In this document: positions 7,255 to 15,916 of the stretch, piece after piece
How the letters are laid out: every line of letters starts with the position of its first letter
Numbering within the stretch: the first letter of the stretch is position 1
Origin: Aurantimicrobium photophilum
GTDB taxonomy: Bacteria; Actinomycetota; Actinomycetes; Actinomycetales; Microbacteriaceae
DNA: 64,000 nucleotides
Direction of reading: 5' to 3'
Assembly (NCBI RefSeq): GCF_003194085.1
Contig: NZ_CP023994.1
Location: 496,001 to 560,000, forward strand
Notes under the pieces: generated by a model
What the model was told of the DNA's origin: nothing
What the model saw: only the letters and a program-made list of their open reading frames with translations
Databases searched by the model: none
Program-made: the position numbers and the translations under genes

Positions 7255-9372
7255 GTGGCCCGTACCGGCACTCGTCGTAACACCCTCGATAACTCGGGGC
7301 TCATTCCTATCCTCGCCCGCAAGGTGCGCGAGGTGGAGGCAAAAGCTCAGACCGGCAAGAAGGTTGGTCCTACCAACCGCACCAAGTTCCAGGTCATCGC
7401 ATTCCTCGTGCGTGAAGAGCGTGCACGCGTCAAAGGTGACGCGTCACTGACAGATGCTTCACGTGCTGAACAGCTCAAGCGTCTTGATGGTGTTGCCACC
7501 ATCCTGGCCAAGACGGCAGCTCGTGACACTTCACTGATTCAGCTTCTTGAAGTTGACCACGCAACCAGTCCTGTGGCGCAAAAAATGCGCCGTGACTGGC
7601 TGGTTGAATCCGGTGCTGAGATCAACCCTGAAGACCTCATCATCACTACCGAACAGGCAAAGCCTGTTCAGGAGTTCGCTCCCGAACTTGCTGAGAAGCA
7701 GGTTCTGCCTCTTTCAGTCAAGGCACGTCTGAAGTCGACTCCCTTCTTAGAACCAGACTTCAGCAAGCCAGCGACCGGTTCTATCCCCGTGATGCGCCTG
7801 TCGAACTGGGAGCTGTTGGGTCCTTTGTTCAAGTCCTTTGAAACCGGTGCTGGTGGTGGCTCGGCATGCATGAACATGCCCGCTGTTCCCAAGTTTGACC
7901 GCTACTCACCTCAGGGTCGCGAGCTCATGCCACACCAGATTCGCTTCATTGAGAGCGTGCGCGAAGGTCACCGCACCTTCCTGCTGGCAGATGAGCCTGG
8001 TCTGGGTAAGACTGCACAGTCTCTCATTGCAGCATCCGTTGCCAACGCGTTCCCTCTTCTGGCCATCGTTCCCAACGTGGTGAAGATGAACTGGGCTCGT
8101 GAAGTTGAGCGCTGGATTCCTGGCCGCAAGGCAACCGTCATTCACGGTGACGGTACGGACGTGGACGCCTTCGCCGACGTGTTCATCGTCAATTACGAAG
8201 TTCTGGACCGCCACCTGTCCTGGATTGGCCAGATGGGCTTCAAGGGCATGGTTGTTGATGAAGCGCACTTCATCAAGAACCTCACCTCGCAGCGCTCCAA
8301 GCACGTACTGGCATTGGCAGACCGCATCGTCGCGCGCACGCCTGGTCACAACCCACTTCGTATTGCCCTGACAGGTACACCGCTGATCAACGACATTGAT
8401 GACTTCCGCGCTATCTGGAAGTTCCTGGGGTGGATTGACGGCGAGAAGCCTTCGGCTGAACTCACCGCCAAGCTGGAGGCTATTGGTCTCACCCCTGCAG
8501 ATCAAGGCTTCTATGCCTCTGCCCGCGACACCGTGGTGTCGATGGGTATTGTTCGTCGCCGCAAGATTGACGTGGCCAAGGATCTTCCTGCCAAGCGCGT
8601 GGTGGATCTTCCCGTTGAGCTCGACGACGAACTGGGTAACTCCATCAAGGCTGCCGAAGCAGAGCTGGCTAAGCGCCTGCTCGAGCGTTACAACCGCTTC
8701 ACCGTATCCGGTAATTTCCGTGGTTCCACCACGGAACTTATCCGCATGGTTGCGCAGCAGGAACTCGATGAGTCCAAGGGCCAGAAGACCGGAGAGAACG
8801 TCTTCACCATGGTTCGCAAGATTGGTCAGGCAAAAGCGGGACTTGCTTCCGACTACGCAGCACAGCTTGCTCGTTCGGTGGGCAAGGTTGTCTTCTTCGC
8901 TAAGCACATTGACGTCATGGACGCCGCAGAGCGCGCCTTTGCCGCCCAGGGCATCAAGTCCGTCTCCATCCGTGGTGACCAGAGCACCTCTGCTCGCCAG
9001 GATGCCATTGACGCCTTCAATAAGGACGAGTCAGTTCAGGTTGCGGTTTGTTCGCTCACCGCAGCTGGTGTTGGTTTGAACCTGCAAGCATCTTCCAACG
9101 TGGTGTTGGCGGAACTGTCCTGGACCTCTGCCGAGCAGACCCAGGCCATTGACCGTGTTCACCGTATTGGTCAGGAAATGCCAGTTACGGCATGGCGCAT
9201 TATTGCCGCCCAGACCATTGACGCGAAGATCGCTGAGCTCATAGACAGCAAGCGTGGTCTTGCAGCCCGTGCACTCGAGGGTGAAGAGATTGAAGCAGGC
9301 TCGCAGGATTCCATCCAGCTCGATGCTCTGGTTCACATTCTTACTCGTGCAATCTCTACGCAGTACGCATAG
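7255..9372 (+). CDS. SNF2-family DEAH helicase/translocase
   Basis: The 705-aa protein is a superfamily-2 dsDNA translocase. After a basic N-terminal region of about 220 residues that I cannot assign, the motor begins with MPHQIRFIESV. Walker A is DEPGLGKT (246-253), Walker B is DEAH (335-338), then LTGTPLIN, and in the second RecA lobe QAIDRVHRIGQ (Arg finger region, about 630-640). The compact layout without a long insertion resembles the SMARCAL1/HepA-like branch. The GTG start at 7255 has GGAGA 4 nt upstream, which is short but acceptable. It is not adjacent to restriction-modification or defence genes, so a general repair or remodelling role is more likely than defence. Confidence 0.88.
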   Translation: MARTGTRRNTLDNSGLIPILARKVREVEAKAQTGKKVGPTNRTKFQVIAFLVREERARVKGDASLTDASRAEQLKRLDGVATILAKTAARDTSLIQLLEVDHATSPVAQKMRRDWLVESGAEINPEDLIITTEQAKPVQEFAPELAEKQVLPLSVKARLKSTPFLEPDFSKPATGSIPVMRLSNWELLGPLFKSFETGAGGGSACMNMPAVPKFDRYSPQGRELMPHQIRFIESVREGHRTFLLADEPGLGKTAQSLIAASVANAFPLLAIVPNVVKMNWAREVERWIPGRKATVIHGDGTDVDAFADVFIVNYEVLDRHLSWIGQMGFKGMVVDEAHFIKNLTSQRSKHVLALADRIVARTPGHNPLRIALTGTPLINDIDDFRAIWKFLGWIDGEKPSAELTAKLEAIGLTPADQGFYASARDTVVSMGIVRRRKIDVAKDLPAKRVVDLPVELDDELGNSIKAAEAELAKRLLERYNRFTVSGNFRGSTTELIRMVAQQELDESKGQKTGENVFTMVRKIGQAKAGLASDYAAQLARSVGKVVFFAKHIDVMDAAERAFAAQGIKSVSIRGDQSTSARQDAIDAFNKDESVQVAVCSLTAAGVGLNLQASSNVVLAELSWTSAEQTQAIDRVHRIGQEMPVTAWRIIAAQTIDAKIAELIDSKRGLAARALEGEEIEAGSQDSIQLDALVHILTRAISTQYA

Positions 9373-9375
9373 CCT
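9370..9375 (+). promoter_or_regulatory. -10 box TAGCCT fused to the helicase stop codon
   Basis: The helicase TAG stop (9370-9372) opens TAGCCT, and the next ATG begins exactly 6 nt later at 9382 without a ribosome-binding site. Confidence 0.5.
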
Positions 9376-9381
9376 GTAACC

Positions 9382-10113
9382 ATGAACGAGTGGCTCACCG
9401 CTGCAGGCGCAGGCCTGCTTGCCGGTGGTGCTCTGTTTGTGGGCGCACTCATCGCATGGTTCGTTAACGTTCCTGCACGTGTCGTGGCCAGCATCATGGC
9501 TTTTGGCGCCGGTGTGCTGATTTCGGCACTGGCCTTTGACCTGGTTGGCGAAGCCATGGCGGAATCGGGATTAGTACCCACCGTGTCAGGCTTTGCCGTG
9601 GGCGCCATTGTCTATGTGGGCGTCAACATTTTGCTCGATGCCCGGGATGCCCGTAATCGCCGAGGATCTGCCGAAGGCCCAGGAACAGGAACCGGTATTG
9701 CTGTGGGTGCACTCCTCGACGGTGTGCCTGAATCCATGGTGTTGGGTTTGTCCATGCTCGGCGGGCAGGGAGTGAGTATCCCTATTCTCACCGCTGTCAT
9801 CATCTCGAACTTGCCGGAGGGCCTCTCCAGCACAGCAGAGCTCAAGGCGGCGGGACGCAAGCCCCGCTTTGTCTTCTTGCTGTGGGGCGGCATTGCCCTT
9901 GCAGCGGCTATCTCCAGCCTCTTGGGTTTCACCATCTTGGCGGATGCTCCCGTGGAGCTCACCGGGTTCATCACGTCACTCGCGGCGGGCGCCATGCTGG
10001 CCATGATTTGCGACACCATGATTCCCGATGCCTTCCGCAAAGCACACAACTACACGGGGTTGCTAGCAACCTTGGGTTTCTTGGTGAGCTTTGTTATTCA
10101 CCAGCTGGCCTAG
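9382..10113 (+). CDS. ZIP-family metal transporter
   Basis: The 243-aa protein has about eight transmembrane helices and the ZIP core motifs DGVPESMVLG (about 113-122) and SNLPEGLSSTAE (about 138-149). These correspond to the metal-site helices IV and V, where well-studied ZIPs carry His residues (H-N-x-P-E-G). Here that His is Ser and no His replaces it, while the Pro-Glu pairs are kept. The family imports zinc, iron or manganese. The altered ligands leave the substrate, or even transport of a metal, open. It ends three bases from the convergent hydrolase gene. Confidence 0.85.
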   Translation: MNEWLTAAGAGLLAGGALFVGALIAWFVNVPARVVASIMAFGAGVLISALAFDLVGEAMAESGLVPTVSGFAVGAIVYVGVNILLDARDARNRRGSAEGPGTGTGIAVGALLDGVPESMVLGLSMLGGQGVSIPILTAVIISNLPEGLSSTAELKAAGRKPRFVFLLWGGIALAAAISSLLGFTILADAPVELTGFITSLAAGAMLAMICDTMIPDAFRKAHNYTGLLATLGFLVSFVIHQLA

Positions 10114-10116
10114 GAG

Positions 10117-11010
10117 TTAGTGCTCGTCCCAGAATGTGGCGAGCAGTTGTGCTGAGGCATGAGTGCGATCTGCATGTGCTGAGTGACCCGCGTTGGCGAT
10201 CACCCAATAGTCGGCACCGAGCTGCTCTGCCATGACGCGCTGCATCTCGATAGGCCAGGCATCATCATTGGCACCATGAGAGACAAGAACAGGTATGCCT
10301 GTGCGGGAAAGCTCGAGGGTGCGGTCAACTTGATCAATCAAAATGTTGATACCAGCTTCTAGCTGGGCAGGGTTCGTGCTCATCAGGCGGTCGTAGTAGT
10401 ACTGCTCAATGACGTTGAGCTCACCCTTGAGATCTGCTTCGGGATCGTTTCCGGTTGCCAACTGGTTTCCGACAAAGTAGGCACGGGGCCCGTGCTCTAT
10501 AAGACCAGCGCGTTGCTCCAGGAGGTCTCGACCCATGTTGCGCGGACCGCTGTTCCACATGGTCAAGCTGGCAAAGGGGGAGTGGTCTTGAAGAACTGCC
10601 TCGATGGACACAACACCACCGAAGCTGTGGCCCAAGAGATGTACGTGAGTGCCTAGACCGAGTTTCTGGATGACTTCGTGAATGTCCTGGCCTAAACGTG
10701 GAAGTTCGTAGCCAGCTGTGTCGTCAGGCCCTTCCGACAGGCACTGACCGCGCTGAGAGAAAGTGACGACCTTATAGCCACGCTCAGAGAGGGGCTGTAG
10801 TAAACCATTGAAGGTGTCTGCTGAGCTGGTGTAGCCAGGAATAAGCAGAGCGGTTCCCACGTGTTCACCCACGGGTTCAATCGAGATGGTCGCGAGTTTA
10901 TAGCCATCAATCTCAACGTGGCCTCGCACAGCTCGTTCAGGGATTTGTAAATCGAGAGAAATTCCATTGGCTTCAAGTTCTGTGCCGTTTGGTGGTAGCT
11001 GTGCGCTCAT
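10117..11010 (-). CDS. Alpha/beta-hydrolase, serine type
   Basis: The 297-aa protein has the alpha/beta-hydrolase pattern: an oxyanion-region strand LLIPGYTSSAD (about 54-64), the nucleophile elbow GHSFGG (about 125-130), the acid in SHGANDDAWP (about 245-254) and the catalytic His in NAGHSAHAD (near 280). It has no signal peptide, so it is cytoplasmic. It resembles lysophospholipase/monoacylglycerol-lipase-like hydrolases, but the substrate cannot be read from sequence. The start at 11010 has a TAACAT -10 box 6 nt upstream and looks leaderless. Confidence 0.85.
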   Translation of the reverse strand: MSAQLPPNGTELEANGISLDLQIPERAVRGHVEIDGYKLATISIEPVGEHVGTALLIPGYTSSADTFNGLLQPLSERGYKVVTFSQRGQCLSEGPDDTAGYELPRLGQDIHEVIQKLGLGTHVHLLGHSFGGVVSIEAVLQDHSPFASLTMWNSGPRNMGRDLLEQRAGLIEHGPRAYFVGNQLATGNDPEADLKGELNVIEQYYYDRLMSTNPAQLEAGINILIDQVDRTLELSRTGIPVLVSHGANDDAWPIEMQRVMAEQLGADYWVIANAGHSAHADRTHASAQLLATFWDEH

Positions 11011-11016
11011 ACCTTC

Positions 11017-11022
11017 ATGTTA
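11017..11022 (-). promoter_or_regulatory. -10 box TAACAT of the hydrolase gene
   Basis: On the minus strand TAACAT is followed by 6 nt and the ATG at 11010. GAAGG inside the spacer is too close to act as a normal Shine-Dalgarno. Confidence 0.4.
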
Positions 11023-11222
11023 CGACGGGAGTCCATGCACCGCTGTGGTTCAATGCACAGAGTAGAAGAGTTCGAAGGTTCAACGAGTTATCGAGGGTTC
11101 TCGACTGTGTAGTAGACATTTATGTTTATTTCTCTTACGTGGATACAGTTGCCCAATCTGCTCGCTTTCAGTGAGCATAAGGAAAGACGACATTTTTCTC
11201 ATTTCATCCAGAAAAGGTTCAT

Positions 11223-12476
11223 GTGGATCCTCTATTCGTCGTCGTGCTCGTTGTAGCACTCGCGCTTTTCTTTGACTTCACCAACGGTTTCCATGACACC
11301 GCAAACGCAATGGCAACCCCTATTGCAACTGGTGCGCTCAAGCCTCGTACCGCTGTTCTCATTGCAGCGGTGTTGAACCTTGTAGGTGCATTCCTTTCCA
11401 CTGCGGTGGCAAAGACCATCTCAGTTGATCTCATTAATGAAGACGTCACCATCAAGGTGGAAATGATTTTTGCCGGTTTGTGTGGTGCGATCTTGTGGAA
11501 CCTCACCACGTGGATCTTGGGATTGCCCTCCTCTTCGTCACACGCACTCTTTGGTGGACTGATTGGTGCGGCTATCGCTAGTGCTGGTTTCGATGCGGTC
11601 AACTTCATCAAGGTTGTGGAGAAGGTCATCCTTCCTTCCCTCTTCGCCCCTGTGATTGCTGGTGTGGCTGCCTACCTGGCTACCAAGCTTGCCTACATCA
11701 TTACTGCGCGTTCGCAGGCAGAGCGTGCTCGTACTGGAATCGGTACAGGACGTTCACGCTTCCGCACCGGACAGATCTTCTCGTCCACGCTGGTTGCGCT
11801 TTCGCACGGTACTAACGATGCTCAGAAGACCATGGGTGTGATCACGTTGGTTCTTATCACCGCTGGTGTGCTCGGGAAAGACAGTGGCGTTCCGCTATGG
11901 GTCATGATTGCAGCAGCTCTTGCTATTGCACTCGGCACCTACATGGGTGGATGGCGCATCATCAAGACCATGGGAACTGGGCTTTCTGAAATTAAGCCAG
12001 CCCAAGGTCTTGCCGCCGAAACCGCAACCGGTGTCACCATCTTGGCCTCGACCAACCTTGGTTTTGCTCTCTCGACAACTCAGGTTGCGTCAGGATCTGT
12101 TATTGGTGCAGGCCTGGGCCGTAAGGGTGGAACTGTCCGCTGGAACAAGGCAAGCCACGTCGTTGGCGCATGGTTCCTCACCCTCCCTGCTGCTGCCATC
12201 GTTGGAGCGTTCGCGGCATGGATTGCAGGAACGGGTCCCTTCGGAATCTTGGTTGACGCAGTTCTCGTTACCGGTGTCATCATCGCGTTGTTCCAGATAA
12301 GCAAGCGCAATGCCGTTACCCACACCAACGTCCTCTCTGAGGTCGAGGGTGCGAGCGAAATCGTGGAAACTCCTGCACAGCGTCGCCGTGCAGAGAAGGC
12401 CGCCAAGCTCGCTGCAAAGAAGGCTGCCGAAAAGGCCGCCAAGCAAGCTAAGAAGAACAAGAAGGGCAAGAACTAA
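11223..12476 (+). CDS. Inorganic phosphate transporter, PiT family
   Basis: The 417-aa membrane protein is a cation-coupled phosphate importer. It shows the two inverted PiT signatures, FDFTNGFHDTANAMA near the N-terminus (about 18-32) and SHGTNDAQKTMGVI (about 198-211), among about ten helices. The C-terminus is a cytosolic Ala/Lys-rich helix of about 35 residues, probably a coiled or membrane-surface helix. The GTG at 11223 has GAAAAGG 5 nt upstream; the ATG at 11221 is in another frame. The 212-nt upstream gap shows no clear operator that I can name. The stop overlaps the start of the next small gene by one base, implying coupled translation. Confidence 0.93.
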   Translation: MDPLFVVVLVVALALFFDFTNGFHDTANAMATPIATGALKPRTAVLIAAVLNLVGAFLSTAVAKTISVDLINEDVTIKVEMIFAGLCGAILWNLTTWILGLPSSSSHALFGGLIGAAIASAGFDAVNFIKVVEKVILPSLFAPVIAGVAAYLATKLAYIITARSQAERARTGIGTGRSRFRTGQIFSSTLVALSHGTNDAQKTMGVITLVLITAGVLGKDSGVPLWVMIAAALAIALGTYMGGWRIIKTMGTGLSEIKPAQGLAAETATGVTILASTNLGFALSTTQVASGSVIGAGLGRKGGTVRWNKASHVVGAWFLTLPAAAIVGAFAAWIAGTGPFGILVDAVLVTGVIIALFQISKRNAVTHTNVLSEVEGASEIVETPAQRRRAEKAAKLAAKKAAEKAAKQAKKNKKGKN

Positions 12477-12733
12477 TGACTATCGCTTGGGATGCATTCT
12501 TATCCGTTGTTCTCACCTCGATTGGTGGCGCAGCCGTCATCGTGTCGCTGTATTCACTCGGCGTTCGTTTCGTCACTGATGCAGAGCTGCTTGCCCCCAA
12601 GGCAGCACAGGGTGATGGTTCTGCTGTGCGCAAGGAATCTTTCTTCCGCAGTGTTGCCTACATCTGCTTCACGCTCTGCGCTATTGCGGTTCTGTATGAG
12701 GTCTACTTGATCATTCCGTTCTTCCACAAGTAG
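12476..12733 (+). CDS. Small two-helix membrane protein coupled to the phosphate transporter
   Basis: This 85-aa protein has two transmembrane helices (about 10-30 and 58-80) with a polar loop between them. I cannot name a function. Its ATG shares one base with the TAA of the phosphate transporter gene (TAATG), and a strong terminator follows, so the two form a closed operon. That makes an accessory or regulatory subunit of the transporter a reasonable inference. Confidence 0.78.
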   Translation: MTIAWDAFLSVVLTSIGGAAVIVSLYSLGVRFVTDAELLAPKAAQGDGSAVRKESFFRSVAYICFTLCAIAVLYEVYLIIPFFHK

Positions 12734-12747
12734 GACGAACCCCCAGC

Positions 12748-12775
12748 AGAACCCCTCACGAAAGTGAGGGGTTCT
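12748..12775 (+). terminator. Intrinsic terminator of the phosphate-transporter operon
   Basis: AGAACCCCTCAC pairs perfectly with GTGAGGGGTTCT (12 bp) around a GAAA tetraloop, 15 nt after the stop codon. Confidence 0.9.
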
Positions 12776-12925
12776 GTCGCTTAACCCCATATGTGGTGGT
12801 GTAATAGCAGAAAATTCACTTCAAGTAGTGGTTAAGACTTTCCGACGAAAAACTCTAGGCAAACTCTCAGGCGCGGTAGTCTCAACAACGTAGTTCCCTT
12901 ACCCCTACTCAAAAAGGAGATCGGT

Positions 12926-14422
12926 TTGTCGTCGTCGACCACCGAGAAGCCCAAGTCTGGCTTCGCAGCAACACTCGATCGCTACTTCGAAATTACCAAG
13001 CGTGGTTCCACCATTGGTACGGAGTTCCGTGGCGGTCTCGTCATCTTCATGACGATGGTTTACATCATCATCTTGAACCCCATCATCTTGGCTTTCAGCC
13101 CCGACGTAAACGGCAACGTTATCGGCGGCGGTGCAGCTGACGCATTCGAATTTGCACCACAGGCAATTGCTTCGGCAACTGCACTTGCTGCAGGTCTGAT
13201 GACCATCGCATTCGGTTTCGTTGCACGTCTGCCATTCGCAATTGCAGCTGGTCTGGGTATCAACTCATTCCTCGCCGTAACACTGGTCAAGGACGTCACC
13301 TGGCAGGAGGCCATGGGCCTCGTCGTCATCGACGGAATCATCATCCTCATCCTCGCGGTCACTGGTCTTCGCACCATGATCTTCACCGCAGTTCCTGCTG
13401 CGCTGAAGACCGCGATCACCGTGGGTATTGGTCTCTTCATTGCATTCATCGGTCTTGTTGACGGTGGCCTTGTTCGTCGCACTGACGTTGGTCCTGTTCC
13501 TGTTGGACTCGGTGTTGGCACCGACCACGGAATTGGTCTCCCCACCACCATCTTCATCATTGGTGTTCTCACCATCGGTGTTCTGATGGCGCTGCGCATT
13601 CGTGCAGCAATCTTGATCGGTCTGGTCTCGACCACCGTTATCGCCATCATTGCGGAAGCACTCTTCCCCGTAGGCGGCAAGTTCGTCAACGGTGAGTTCG
13701 TGACCCCCTTCGGTTGGGACACCACCATTCCTGGTCTGCCTACCAGCATCTTTGCTGTGCCTGACTTCTCCACCATCGGTGAAGTAAGCCTCTTCGGTTC
13801 CTTCGAGCGCATCGGTGCTCTCGCAGCAATCATGCTCGTGTTCACCCTCGTGTTCTCGAACTTCTTCGACGCAATGGGCACCATGACCGGTCTGTCCAAG
13901 CAGGCTGGCCTTGCTGATAAGGACGGTAACTTCCCACGTCTGAAGTCCGCACTGGTTGTTGAAGGTGCTGGTGCTGTTGTTGGTGGTTTCACCTCGACCT
14001 CATCCAACACCGTCTACATCGAGTCTGCTTCCGGTATCGCCGGTGGTGCACGTACCGGTCTGGCCAACATCGTTACCGGTGTTCTGTTCCTGGTTGCAAT
14101 GTTCTTCGCACCTTTGACCTCTGTAGTCCCCATCGAGGTTGGTGCTTCGGCACTGGTCATCGTGGGTGCACTCATGATGTCTCAGGTTGTTGACATCGAC
14201 TGGAAGGACTGGAGCATCTCGTTCCCTGCCTTCCTGACCATCATCATGATGCCTTTCACCTACTCGATCGCAAACGGTATCGGTATCGGCTTCATCACCT
14301 GGGTAGTCATCCGCGCATTCGCAGGTAAGGGTAAGGAAATTCACCCCATCCTCTGGATTGTTGCAGCTGGATTCGTGCTCTACTTCGTATCAGCACCTCT
14401 TACTGCTGCTCTCGGCGGCTAG
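12926..14422 (+). CDS. NCS2-family purine permease (AzgA type)
   Basis: The 498-aa protein has 12-14 hydrophobic segments. Typical AzgA-like features are GTEFRGGLVIFMTMVYII near the N-terminus, AIAAGLGINSFLA and the NFFDAMGTMTGL segment. The group imports adenine, guanine or hypoxanthine with protons. The start is a TTG (12926) supported by AAAGGAGA 6 nt upstream. The 192-nt upstream gap contains the previous terminator and, at 12877-12882, a TAGTCT that could be the -10; I see no purine riboswitch. The gene stands alone, closed by a terminator. Confidence 0.92.
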   Translation: MSSSTTEKPKSGFAATLDRYFEITKRGSTIGTEFRGGLVIFMTMVYIIILNPIILAFSPDVNGNVIGGGAADAFEFAPQAIASATALAAGLMTIAFGFVARLPFAIAAGLGINSFLAVTLVKDVTWQEAMGLVVIDGIIILILAVTGLRTMIFTAVPAALKTAITVGIGLFIAFIGLVDGGLVRRTDVGPVPVGLGVGTDHGIGLPTTIFIIGVLTIGVLMALRIRAAILIGLVSTTVIAIIAEALFPVGGKFVNGEFVTPFGWDTTIPGLPTSIFAVPDFSTIGEVSLFGSFERIGALAAIMLVFTLVFSNFFDAMGTMTGLSKQAGLADKDGNFPRLKSALVVEGAGAVVGGFTSTSSNTVYIESASGIAGGARTGLANIVTGVLFLVAMFFAPLTSVVPIEVGASALVIVGALMMSQVVDIDWKDWSISFPAFLTIIMMPFTYSIANGIGIGFITWVVIRAFAGKGKEIHPILWIVAAGFVLYFVSAPLTAALGG

Positions 14423-14437
14423 TAAAGAACCACTCGC

Positions 14438-14471
14438 ACAAGCGGGAGTGCCTTCGGGCTCTCCCGCTTGT
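14438..14471 (+). terminator. Intrinsic terminator of the purine permease gene
   Basis: ACAAGCGGGAG pairs with CTCCCGCTTGT (11 bp), and the loop itself contains GCC-TTCG-GGC, giving a long stacked hairpin followed by a T-rich stretch. Confidence 0.88.
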
Positions 14472-14519
14472 CGTTTAAGTGGATGTGGATAACTCAGGAA
14501 CCACTCCACGCATATTGAG

Positions 14520-14525
14520 TAGGTT
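14520..14525 (+). promoter_or_regulatory. -10 box TAGGTT of the lipoprotein gene
   Basis: TAGGTT is followed by 7 nt and the ATG at 14533, where the signal peptide starts. This spacing supports the shorter start and a leaderless transcript. Confidence 0.45.
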
Positions 14526-14532
14526 TCCTCAC

Positions 14533-15063
14533 ATGCGTGCGAAACCTCTCATTGCCATCCCGCTGATAGCCGTTGCTCTGGCGGGCTGTTCGGCTCAAAC
14601 ACCTACTCCCCAAGAAACGACAGCTGCACCTGAGCAGAAGCCCCTCTTTGCCACGGATGCAGAGGCCTTAGCTGCAGCAGAAGCCGCCTATGCAAACTAT
14701 CTCGAGGTCTCAGACCAGATAGCGAGAGACGGTGGAGCTAATCCAGAGAGATTGAAGGGGTTGTTGAGTAGTGATCAATATCAAACTGAAGTTTCTTCAT
14801 TTCAAAATTATGTAACCAAAGACATACATTCCTCCGGCCAGATGTCTTTTGATTCTTTACATATAGCCAGTTCTGATTCCGAGAATGTTTCCGCCTATCT
14901 TTGCCTGGATAGTTCACAAAGTCGGGTACTTGATTCCTCAGGAATTGACGTGACTCCTTCATCGAGGGAAGACCGGTGGCCATTATTTGTAACCTTTGAA
15001 TCAAAAAATGGCACTCTAGTTATTTCCGGAAGTGAAACGTGGACCGGAACAAACTTCTGCTGA
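14533..15063 (+). CDS. Lipoprotein of unknown function
   Basis: This 176-aa protein has a lipoprotein signal peptide: Arg/Lys N-terminus, hydrophobic core and lipobox LAGC with Cys at about residue 19. It should be lipid-anchored on the outer face of the membrane. The mature part starts with a Thr/Pro/Glu linker and continues into a small domain with two cysteines; I do not recognise it. A GTG at 14479 in frame would add 18 residues before the signal peptide and is unlikely. From about 14740 the codon use becomes visibly more A/T-rich than in the neighbours. Its end overlaps the next gene by 25 nt, so the two are probably cotranscribed. Confidence 0.75.
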   Translation: MRAKPLIAIPLIAVALAGCSAQTPTPQETTAAPEQKPLFATDAEALAAAEAAYANYLEVSDQIARDGGANPERLKGLLSSDQYQTEVSSFQNYVTKDIHSSGQMSFDSLHIASSDSENVSAYLCLDSSQSRVLDSSGIDVTPSSREDRWPLFVTFESKNGTLVISGSETWTGTNFC

Positions 15064-15893
15064 GTATTTTGGGCACGTCTTTCGTAGCACTTTCAATTGT
15101 GTTTTCATTTCCCAATCAAGCAATTGCTGCAACCTCATGTAGTTCAGCTGATCAGCGAATTGGCCTGTGCACTGGTGCCCAAACTTCCAATAACTCCGTA
15201 GATGTCTGGGCTCGATCAACTACTCCTGGTGGTTCGTCTTCTGTAGTCGTGCCTGCAGGTCGAAGTGGTGGTGGAACTCGCTCAACTAAACCCACGCCTT
15301 ATTACGCAACAGGGACGATTGCATTCAATTGTTTGGCTCGGCAATCAACGATTGCTAGTTGCCGCAGAACGCCCGCTCCGCCAGCCCCAGCACCAGTGAA
15401 CTACGCCCCGGTTACTTTGACGGATCTGGCCAATTTCGTTCCTCGGTCGGCATCTCTCACCTCACAGCCTCGGGGCTGGACCGTGGTGAATTTGAACACG
15501 AACTTTATTGCCGGAGCATCAACCCATGTGGTGGGCGGTTCGTTGTTTGGCCAATCTGCAGAGGTTCGCTTTACCCCGCATGCATATGACTGGAACTACG
15601 GTGATGGAGGTACTCAATCAACTGCTGTTTCTGGAGCACGGTGGGATGCTCTTGGATTACGCGAGTTCTCTGCCACTCCAACAAGTCACATCTATGCCAG
15701 TGAAGGAAGTTTCACCACTTCTGTTTCTGTTCGCTATGGCGTGGAATACCGCGTGGGCGGGGGAGCGTGGATCCCAGTTTCAGGAGAAGTCTCGAGTTCT
15801 GCGACCACGACGGTGGTGATTGTGGAAGGTGCTGACACTGTGTTGGCGGCTAGGGACTGTAATAAATCTCGAAGTAGTCAGAGCTGCAACTAA
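15039..15893 (+). CDS. Secreted protein with PKD-like domain
   Basis: The 284-aa protein has a signal peptide (about 1-30, ending in AIAA), a Ser/Gly/Pro-rich middle, and a C-terminal beta-rich region. The latter contains DWNYGDGG and HIYASEGSFTTSVSV, the pattern of PKD-type domains (D-G followed by H-x-Y-x-x-x-G). Cysteines occur in pairs near both ends. No enzyme motif is visible, so a role in the cell surface is only inferred. The GTG at 15039 lies inside the preceding lipoprotein gene, with GGAAG upstream. The pair may act together. Confidence 0.75.
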   Translation: MDRNKLLLSILGTSFVALSIVFSFPNQAIAATSCSSADQRIGLCTGAQTSNNSVDVWARSTTPGGSSSVVVPAGRSGGGTRSTKPTPYYATGTIAFNCLARQSTIASCRRTPAPPAPAPVNYAPVTLTDLANFVPRSASLTSQPRGWTVVNLNTNFIAGASTHVVGGSLFGQSAEVRFTPHAYDWNYGDGGTQSTAVSGARWDALGLREFSATPTSHIYASEGSFTTSVSVRYGVEYRVGGGAWIPVSGEVSSSATTTVVIVEGADTVLAARDCNKSRSSQSCN

Positions 15894-15904
15894 GTCACTT
15901 CGGC

Positions 15905-15910
15905 TAGCGT
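15905..15910 (+). promoter_or_regulatory. -10 box TAGCGT of the AlkD-like gene
   Basis: TAGCGT is followed by 6 nt and the GTG at 15917. The intervening GGGAGG touches the start codon and so cannot work as a normal ribosome-binding site, which favours leaderless expression. Confidence 0.4.
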
Positions 15911-15916
15911 GGGAGG

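Noticed and set aside
7906-8907. 333-codon open frame antisense to the SNF2-type gene
   Set aside because: The composition is a reverse-complement shadow and the sense frame holds all helicase motifs.
11011-11222. GGTTCAA repeats before the phosphate transporter as PHO boxes
   Set aside because: The copies are not 11 nt apart and the match is poor, so a phosphate-regulator site cannot be supported.
13060-14010. 316-codon open frame antisense to the purine permease gene
   Set aside because: It mirrors codon bias of the real gene, has no domain or ribosome site, and the sense protein is clearly NCS2.
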